DNA of 64,000 nucleotides, taken from positions 124,001-188,000 of the forward strand of contig JAUIIL010000001.1 of assembly GCA_030431635.1 (NCBI GenBank), in the 5' to 3' direction. Position 1 is the first letter of the stretch, and the number at the start of each line of letters is the position of its first letter. The notes below the pieces were generated by a model that was given only the letters and a program-made list of their open reading frames with translations, had not been told where the DNA came from and searched no databases. This DNA is from Bacteriovoracia bacterium (lineage in GTDB: Bacteria; Bdellovibrionota; Bacteriovoracia; Bacteriovoracales; Bacteriovoracaceae). The position numbers and the translations under genes were made by a program. Positions 58,489 through 64,000 of this stretch are shown here, in pieces.

Positions 58489-60093
58489 ATGGAAGCACTT
58501 TTATCTTACCTTGGTATCGAAAAAAAGAAGGGACTTCATTTTAATCAAACTGATGATGAACTTGTTCAAAGAGCAGTTGAGTTAGGTAAGGCCAATCTTT
58601 CTGAAGATGGGGCATTACTTGTTTATTCAGGAAAACATACAGGTCGATCGGCCAAGGATAAATATGTTGTAAAACGTGAGTCTATTAACTCAATTATTGA
58701 TTGGGGTGGAGACCTCTCTCCAATGGAAGCCGACAAATTTGAGCTTCTTAAAAACTGGGCCATCTCAACCATCTCTGAGAAAGAAGAGCTTTTTATTTCT
58801 TCACGTACTTGCGGGGCACATGAAAAATATAATATGAGGGTAAATCTTATCACTCCTAATCCTGCCCATAACCTTTTCTTTCATCATATGTTCAGAGAGG
58901 AGAGTTTTGAAAACCGTGTTTTTGAAGACTTCACTATTATCCATCTTCCTGAAGATGAAGCTGATAAAGAACTTCTCGGAACGAGAAGCTCTACTGTTGT
59001 TGCAACAGATTTTGATTCTAAGCTTATTATCATTGTTGGAACTCGCTACGCTGGAGAGATTAAAAAATCTATCTTCTCTATAATGAATACAACTCTTCCT
59101 AATGAAGGGATTCTTCCGATGCATGCGGGAGCAAGTATTAGCGACGAAGGTGTTGTAAGTGTTTTCTTTGGTCTATCCGGAACTGGAAAAACAACCCTTT
59201 CTACTGACGTTGGAAGTCTGATTATTGGTGATGATGAGCACGGCTTAAGTGATGAGGGTGTTTTTAACTTTGAAGGTGGGTGTTACGCGAAAACTTATAA
59301 GCTAACTGAAGAAGGTGAGCCTGAGATTTATAAAGCTTGTCACACTAAAAATGCTTTTTTAGAAAATGTTAAAGTCGATGAGAATAATAAAATTGATTTT
59401 TTTGACATGTCGATTACTGAGAATGGAAGAGCATCATACCCTTTAAGTTTTATTGATGAAATTGTCCCTTCAGGGACGGCCAAAAAGCCTGAGCATATGT
59501 TCTTTTTAACAGCAGATGCCTTTGGAGTTCTACCTCCAGTAAGTCTTCTAAATAAAGAACAGGCCATGTATTATTTTCTTTCAGGGTATACCGCCAAATT
59601 AGCGGGAACAGAAATTGGAGTACAAGAACCTCAAGCAACTTTCTCAGCTTGTTTTGGAGCTCCATTCATGATGAGAAATCCCAATGATTATGCTCAACTC
59701 CTAGGTCAGTATTTGGCCAAAAATGATATCAAAGTATGGCTTGTGAACACTGGCTGGAGCGGTGGTGTTTATGGGGTGGGTGAGCGTTTTCCCCTTAAAG
59801 TCACACGCCAAATCATCAGAAGCATTCAGGCCGGAGAGCTTAACTCATGTGAAACAGTAACTGAGAAAATCTTTGGCCTTAATATTCCTAAAAGTATCCC
59901 AGGGGTTGAGGCGAGTTACCTTAATCCAAATGGAACATGGAGCGACCAGAGTGATTATGAAAAAGCGGCAAAAGAGTTAGCTGGAATGTTTCATAAAAAC
60001 TTTAAAAAGTTTAAGAAGATTGGAACTGAAGTTCTTAAGGGTGCGCCCTTATATGGAAATGAAAGTTTTTCGTACTTAAGAAGTGAAGCTTAG
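58489..60093 (+). CDS. pckA: Phosphoenolpyruvate carboxykinase (ATP)
   Basis: A 534-residue ATP-dependent PEP carboxykinase, converting oxaloacetate to PEP for gluconeogenesis. Motifs: YSGKHTGRSAKDKYVV (substrate/Arg), GTRYAGEIKKSIFSIMN, the P-loop GLSGTGKTTLSTD near residue 227, the metal-binding IGDDEHGLSDEGVFNFEGGCYAKTYKL, and YFLSGYTAKLAGTE with NTGWSGGVYGVGERF. GGAGG is 9 bases before the ATG. A perfect hairpin overlaps the stop codon. Gluconeogenesis from amino acids suits a protein-consuming cell. Confidence 0.97.
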   Translation: MEALLSYLGIEKKKGLHFNQTDDELVQRAVELGKANLSEDGALLVYSGKHTGRSAKDKYVVKRESINSIIDWGGDLSPMEADKFELLKNWAISTISEKEELFISSRTCGAHEKYNMRVNLITPNPAHNLFFHHMFREESFENRVFEDFTIIHLPEDEADKELLGTRSSTVVATDFDSKLIIIVGTRYAGEIKKSIFSIMNTTLPNEGILPMHAGASISDEGVVSVFFGLSGTGKTTLSTDVGSLIIGDDEHGLSDEGVFNFEGGCYAKTYKLTEEGEPEIYKACHTKNAFLENVKVDENNKIDFFDMSITENGRASYPLSFIDEIVPSGTAKKPEHMFFLTADAFGVLPPVSLLNKEQAMYYFLSGYTAKLAGTEIGVQEPQATFSACFGAPFMMRNPNDYAQLLGQYLAKNDIKVWLVNTGWSGGVYGVGERFPLKVTRQIIRSIQAGELNSCETVTEKIFGLNIPKSIPGVEASYLNPNGTWSDQSDYEKAAKELAGMFHKNFKKFKKIGTEVLKGAPLYGNESFSYLRSEA

Positions 60094-60108
60094 TTATAGC
60101 TTCACTTC
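60080..60108. terminator. Hairpin with the pckA stop codon in its loop
   Basis: GAAGTGAAGCT (60080-60090) pairs perfectly with AGCTTCACTTC (60098-60108), 11 bp, with loop TAGTTAT containing the TAG stop codon. It is followed by GCTCTTTCC, a weak T-rich stretch. It stands between convergent pckA and the phosphatase gene. Confidence 0.6.
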
Positions 60109-60119
60109 GCTCTTTCCAA

Positions 60120-61370
60120 CTAATGATTATTTTCTTTATTAACGCTTGAATTAAATTCAAGTCCTAGACTTTGAAGTATCTTCTTAGGAATATCACTATT
60201 TTTCATAAAACCTGAAAAAAGTTCAGCTCCAGGTCCATTGGCCAGGATAGGAACATCGACTGCTGTGTGATTAGCGAACTCTTTAAAATAAAGGGCCCTC
60301 TCTAGCTTCTCATCACCCTCTCCTAAATTCTTAGCACCTGGTCCTGTTGACCAACTGACATAAGAATCAGTGATGTCTGTTTTCTCGTTGACCATTCTAT
60401 CTCCTTTAAGAGAGAGGTCAGCGTAACCATTAATAGCAAGCCCAGCAGTTTCATGATCAGCAGTCACCACAACAAGAGTTTGAGCACTGGCCTTTTCAAG
60501 AGCAATTTGAAGAGCTTCATCTAGGGCCATTGTTTCATGGGCCTGACGTCTGAAGTGATTCTCATGGGCCGCATGATCGATTCTTCCTGCTTCTACAACG
60601 AGGATATAACCTTTGGGGTTTTTAGAAAGAGTTTGAATTCCCCAAAAAAGCATCTGAGCAAGTGTGGGCTCTTTCGTCTCTATCTGCTCAACTTTTGGGC
60701 GATCGAAGGTATAGGTGAGATGACTTTCATTAAATAGGCCCAGGACTTTCAGATTCTTTTGGTTTGTATTAATGGCATTGAGATCTTGAGCGTTTGTGAC
60801 ATAAGTCCAACCTTTTTTCTTTAGCTCGTCTAATTCATCTTTAAAAAACCTTCGCCCTCCACCAAGAAGGAAAGTGAGGTTTGAATTTTTGAGTTGGGCC
60901 GCTATTTCTTTTTCTTTATCTCTATGATCGATATGAGCGTAAAAACAAGCAGGAGTGGCGTGGGTTACTCTTGTTGTTGTGATAACACCAACAGATTTTC
61001 CTGCTTCATAAGCAACATCTAAAATCGTTTGAAGCTCCCGCGAGCTTTGCTCTTTATCTTTTTTAGGGTCTGTGACTGAAATAGCGCCGTTATAACTCTT
61101 CACTCCTGTTGCTAGAGCTGTGGCACCAGCAGCAGAGTCTGTGGTGAAGTTATCAGTTGAATAAGTTTTAGAAAAACCTGTATGAGTGAAGCGCTCAAAA
61201 TTCATCCGCCCAGTCGAACCCTTAGCATAAATTCTTGCAGCAGTTAAAGAAGCTAGTCCCATTCCATCACCGATAAAAAAAATCGCATTCTTTGTTTTGA
61301 CCATTTCCACTTTTTCTTGTTGGCAGCTAAGTAATAAGAAAGATAAGAGGAGTAAGAAAGAGAATTTCAT
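60120..61370 (-). CDS. Alkaline phosphatase (PhoA family), lipoprotein
   Basis: A 416-residue PhoA-type alkaline phosphatase, releasing phosphate from organic esters outside the inner membrane. Leader FSFLLLLSFLLLSC ends in a clear lipobox (LLSC), so it is lipid-anchored rather than free. Catalytic and metal motifs: AIFFIGDGMGLAS, FTTDSAAGATALATGVKSYNGAI with the Ser nucleophile, GVITTTRVTHATPACFYAH, VVEAGRIDHAAHENH and VVTADHETAGLAI. ATG 61370 has AAAGGA 6 bases upstream; the ATG at 61397 lies inside the neighbouring gene. It follows the ZIP transporter gene by 10 bases; zinc uptake would supply its metal. Confidence 0.93.
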   Translation of the reverse strand: MKFSFLLLLSFLLLSCQQEKVEMVKTKNAIFFIGDGMGLASLTAARIYAKGSTGRMNFERFTHTGFSKTYSTDNFTTDSAAGATALATGVKSYNGAISVTDPKKDKEQSSRELQTILDVAYEAGKSVGVITTTRVTHATPACFYAHIDHRDKEKEIAAQLKNSNLTFLLGGGRRFFKDELDELKKKGWTYVTNAQDLNAINTNQKNLKVLGLFNESHLTYTFDRPKVEQIETKEPTLAQMLFWGIQTLSKNPKGYILVVEAGRIDHAAHENHFRRQAHETMALDEALQIALEKASAQTLVVVTADHETAGLAINGYADLSLKGDRMVNEKTDITDSYVSWSTGPGAKNLGEGDEKLERALYFKEFANHTAVDVPILANGPGAELFSGFMKNSDIPKKILQSLGLEFNSSVNKENNH

Positions 61371-61380
61371 GTGGAATCCT

Positions 61381-62169
61381 TTAGCTAAGAAGTACATCTA
61401 GCATCATCATAATAATGAATCCAACCATAAGTCCTGTGGTGGCCTTATGTTCGTGTCCATGACGATGAGATTCGGGAATAATTTCGTGAGAGATGACATA
61501 AATCATGGCCCCAGCGGCGAAGGCCAAACCAAAAGGCAATGCAGGGCCGGAAATGTTAATAAGAACATGGCCCAGGATGGCCCCAATAGGTTCAACAAGC
61601 CCAGTGAGTAGAGCTATCCAAACAGAATAGCCCCGTGAGTATTTAAGTGTAATTAAGCTTAGAGCAACAACAAGACCCTCTGGCATATTTTGTAGACTAA
61701 TACCAATTGTTAGAGGAAGGGCTTCATGAAGGCTTTGCCCTCCTACACTAACTCCCACTGCGAGCCCTTCTGGGAAATTGTGCAGAGTAATCGCAATGAT
61801 AAAAAGCCAAATTCTTTTAAGATGATATTCATCTCTTCCTTCATGTCCTTTGATAAAGTGTTCGTGAGGAAAATAGATGTCACAAAGCCTAAGGGCGATT
61901 GCCCCAAAGGCCACTCCCAAACTAACCAAGAGAAGGCATAGAGTTTTACTCGCATAAAGTTGTGTTCCAATAGAAATGGCGGGATTTAAAAGAGAGAAGC
62001 AACTTGCTGCTAGCATAACTCCAGCACCAAAACCCATCATTTGATCTTGAAGTTTTTGAGAGATTGTTTTGACGAAAAAAATAGGGATGGCACCAAGCCC
62101 AGTTGCAGCTCCTGCTGCAAGAGAAGCTAAGAAAGCTGTGAGTAATCCACTGTTATCTAAAATAGACAA
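61381..62169 (-). CDS. ZIP family divalent metal transporter
   Basis: A 262-residue, roughly eight-helix transporter of the ZIP family (ZupT/GufA subgroup), moving zinc and related metals. The metal-binding helix IAITLHNFPEGLAVGVSVG (HNFPEG) and its partner ISLQNMPEGLVVALSLI are conserved, as is GLVEPIGAILGHVL. A His-rich loop (YFPHEHFIKGHEGRDEYH) and a His-rich C-terminal segment (SHRHGHEHKA) may gather metal. It is co-directional with and 10 bases from the phosphatase gene, which needs zinc. Confidence 0.92.
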   Translation of the reverse strand: MSILDNSGLLTAFLASLAAGAATGLGAIPIFFVKTISQKLQDQMMGFGAGVMLAASCFSLLNPAISIGTQLYASKTLCLLLVSLGVAFGAIALRLCDIYFPHEHFIKGHEGRDEYHLKRIWLFIIAITLHNFPEGLAVGVSVGGQSLHEALPLTIGISLQNMPEGLVVALSLITLKYSRGYSVWIALLTGLVEPIGAILGHVLINISGPALPFGLAFAAGAMIYVISHEIIPESHRHGHEHKATTGLMVGFIIMMMLDVLLS

Positions 62170-62258
62170 TCATACCTCTGTACAAATAATCACTAGACAA
62201 TAAAAACAAGACGACTATACACTAAAAGTAAGGAAAACTTGAGAAGAAATAATTATTT

Positions 62259-63398
62259 ATGAGTGATTATCGCCAGAAGAAATTTCATTTTATTGACTTG
62301 TTTAGTGGTTGTGGGGGCTTTTCTCGAGGTTTAGAGAGCGCAGGGCATAAATGTCTTCTTGGAGTCGATTTTCAAAAAGATGCGATAGATACTTTTGCAA
62401 TGAATCATCCTAAGGCCAAAACCTATTTGGGCGATATTAGAAATTTGCATGCTCAAAAACTCAAAGAGCTTATCAATATTAATAAAGTTGATATGGTGAT
62501 TGGTGGTCCTCCTTGCCAAGGCTTTTCTACTGTGGGGCGAGGGGAAGTTGAAGATGAGAGAAATTCTCTTTTTCGTGAGTTTATTAGAATCGTCAAACTC
62601 ACTGACCCTAAAGTTGTTATTATGGAAAATGTCACAGGTTTAGTGGCCCAAAAAAATAGGAAAATTCTTAATGCTATCTTTAGAGAATTTGAAAAACTTG
62701 GATTTACGATGGATGCGAGAGTTCTCTCTGCTGAAGAATATGGTGTTCCTGAAAAAAGAAGACGCACAATTATCATGGGCGTAAAGGGAGCAGATAGAAT
62801 GCCCTTTCCACTTATTACTCATGGGCAAAGAGGAAAGCAAAAGGTTCAAACAGTGGGATCTGCCATAAAAAAACTCAAAGCCAGTGATAATAAAATTTAT
62901 AATCACGATATTCAGTTAGCACAACTCAAAAATGAGTTGGATAGAAAAAGACTCTCTTGTATCCCAGAAGGCATGGGAATTAGATATGAAGAAGATGAGA
63001 AGACTTATTTACCTAAGAAACTCCGCTTTAATGTTGATTGGAGTAAGCTGCCAGAAAGCCGTTTTAGACAAACGAAGTTTCAAAGACTTCACAGAAAAAA
63101 ACCTTCTCCTACTATTTTAACTTCAAGAACAGCTTATTATCATCCCACTCAAGATCGATACCTTACGATGAGAGAAGCAGCAGCTTGCCAGAGTTTTGAT
63201 AATGATTTTATTTTTTGTGGTTCTCAGACATCAGTTTTTCGTCAAATTGGAAATGCAGTACCGCCTTTATTGGCCAAAGCTATCGGAGAAGCGTTAAAGA
63301 AAGTACGTTTTCATCATAAGCTTAAACCAAAGTTAAAAAGAGATGCTGATTTTCACAAGAAAGCCTTTACTTACAAAGAGTATACCCTTGCTGGATAA
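62259..63398 (+). CDS. DNA (cytosine-5) methyltransferase
   Basis: A 379-residue C5 methyltransferase. All core motifs occur in order: I FIDLFSGCGGFSRGLESAG, IV VIGGPPCQGFSTVG near residue 84 with the nucleophilic Cys, VI VIMENVTGLV, VIII SAEEYGVPEKRRRTIIMG, IX KPSPTILTSRTAYYHP, and X FRQIGNAVPPLLAKAIGEAL. The target-recognition region lies between VIII and IX and is short, as in single-specificity enzymes. No restriction endonuclease gene is within reach of the visible flanks, so it appears solitary and may be regulatory or a defence remnant. The TTG-started AmpG-like gene follows after 3 bases. Confidence 0.93.
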   Translation: MSDYRQKKFHFIDLFSGCGGFSRGLESAGHKCLLGVDFQKDAIDTFAMNHPKAKTYLGDIRNLHAQKLKELININKVDMVIGGPPCQGFSTVGRGEVEDERNSLFREFIRIVKLTDPKVVIMENVTGLVAQKNRKILNAIFREFEKLGFTMDARVLSAEEYGVPEKRRRTIIMGVKGADRMPFPLITHGQRGKQKVQTVGSAIKKLKASDNKIYNHDIQLAQLKNELDRKRLSCIPEGMGIRYEEDEKTYLPKKLRFNVDWSKLPESRFRQTKFQRLHRKKPSPTILTSRTAYYHPTQDRYLTMREAAACQSFDNDFIFCGSQTSVFRQIGNAVPPLLAKAIGEALKKVRFHHKLKPKLKRDADFHKKAFTYKEYTLAG

Positions 63399-63401
63399 GT
63401 T

Positions 63402-64000
63402 TTGAAAAAGCACTCATTCAAAGAACTTATTCAAAACCTTGCACTTAAAAAATTTCGAATTGTTCTCTTCTTAGGAATATCGGCGGGATTGCCGTTGATG
63501 CTCGTATTTTCAACAGTTAAAATCTGGCTGAGAAGAGAGGGAGTGGAGCTTGAAACCATTGGATATTTTTCTTGGTTAACCATTCCTTATTCTATCAATT
63601 TTTTATGGGCCCCTTTTCTTGATCATTTATATTTCAATAAATGGGGACGCAGAAGAACTTGGATCTATCTCACTCAATTAGGATTATGTTTCTCAATGCT
63701 CTTTATTGGCTTCTTTGACCCTCAAAGTGGGCTATTGAGTATTATGATTTGTACTTTTCTTATTGCTCTCTTTAGCGCGACTCAAGATATCGCGATAGAT
63801 GCTTATCGAAGAGAAATCATGACTGATGATGAGCAGGGGATAGGGGCTTCTCTTTATGTGTATGGCTATCGCTTAGGGATGCTCGTCTCATCTGGCTTTG
63901 GACTTTGGGTAGTCGACCCTGAGACCCTAGGTTTAAGTTTTGCTCAAATGTATCAAGTGATGGGTCTTATCATGCTTCTTTTAATGTCTGTGACTTTCTT
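63402..64000 (+). CDS. ampG: AmpG-like muropeptide MFS permease (3' truncated)
   Basis: The first ~199 residues of a major facilitator protein, cut by the window end. The pattern fits AmpG permeases, which import anhydro-muropeptides from peptidoglycan breakdown: SAGLPLMLVFSTVKIWLRREGVELETIGYFSW, PYSINFLWAPFLDHLYF, WGRRRTWIYLTQLGL and ATQDIAIDAYRREIM. Start is TTG with only a weak ribosome site, 3 bases after the methyltransferase stop. No stop codon occurs to the end. Peptidoglycan recycling is plausible for a predator dismantling host walls. Confidence 0.85.
   Translation, partial: MKKHSFKELIQNLALKKFRIVLFLGISAGLPLMLVFSTVKIWLRREGVELETIGYFSWLTIPYSINFLWAPFLDHLYFNKWGRRRTWIYLTQLGLCFSMLFIGFFDPQSGLLSIMICTFLIALFSATQDIAIDAYRREIMTDDEQGIGASLYVYGYRLGMLVSSGFGLWVVDPETLGLSFAQMYQVMGLIMLLLMSVTF

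Noticed and set aside
58801-59124. 107-residue minus-strand open frame inside pckA
   Set aside because: It mirrors conserved PEP carboxykinase codons; composition and lack of a ribosome site indicate a shadow.
62453-62906. Overlapping minus-strand frames in the C5 methyltransferase gene
   Set aside because: They run through the catalytic motifs of a clear methyltransferase and are therefore shadows.
62259-64000. Complete restriction-modification system
   Set aside because: Only the methyltransferase is seen; the next gene is an AmpG-like permease.

Overview
The window is AT-rich, densely packed chromosomal DNA from a Gram-negative bacterium. Many gene products carry signal peptides or lipoboxes. 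A TIGR02147-family regulator, secreted proteins with the N-terminal GGQGGNGADAIVC type of motif, and much otherwise unrecognised secretome point to the Bdellovibrionota, most likely the Bacteriovorax/Halobacteriovorax branch. That placement is inferred from gene content and composition, not from a marker-gene comparison. No rRNA operon, insertion sequence, prophage, CRISPR array or integron was seen.

Layout. Positions 2-4021 hold the 3' part of the stationary-phase/stress operon prkA-yeaH-spoVR. Positions 4181-16612 carry mostly exported proteins of unknown role, including a pair of large TULIP-like proteins, with a PhoD-like phosphatase, a fatty acid desaturase, a class IV aminotransferase and a TPR protein among them. 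Positions 16629-27578 are the housekeeping core: an RpoH-type sigma factor, rpsO, pnp, dut, a ferredoxin and a POT peptide transporter. The usual rpsO-pnp neighbours are separated here by an opposite-strand pair, a TIGR02147 regulator and a secreted protein. Positions 27608-42562 are again dominated by envelope and hypothetical genes: lipoproteins, beta-barrel candidates, an App1-like HAD phosphatase, acylphosphatase, a coiled-coil/alpha-crystallin fusion, a zinc-finger protein with a duplicated domain, and an N-formylglutamate amidohydrolase-like protein.

Positions 42671-50678 contain inosine-guanosine kinase (gsk), a nuclease-like partner, an ABC-ATPase-like remnant and two MnmA-type genes: one canonical, one with a degenerate PP-loop. 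Two secreted proteins lie between the MnmA genes. Positions 51045-64000 contain an EEP-phospholipase D pair resembling E. coli ybhP-clsB, tRNA-Leu(GAG), a methyltransferase, a chalcone-isomerase-like protein, a TauE/SafE permease, a HiPIP divergent from a YceI protein, ATP-dependent pckA, a PhoA-type phosphatase lipoprotein with a ZIP transporter, a solitary C5 cytosine methyltransferase and the start of an AmpG-like muropeptide permease.

Gene organisation is very compact. Same-strand neighbours often overlap by ATGA or GTGA. Four tail-to-tail pairs share a 4-nt TTAG/TTAA overlap carrying both stop codons. Several genes for exported proteins have a TATAAT box only 6-8 bases before the start codon and no Shine-Dalgarno sequence, suggesting leaderless transcripts. 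The strongest leads for new biology are the degenerate MnmA paralogue, the coiled-coil/alpha-crystallin operon, the duplicated-domain zinc-finger protein, the gsk-coupled nuclease-like gene and the regulated module between rpsO and pnp. All functional statements come from reading motifs by eye, with no database search.
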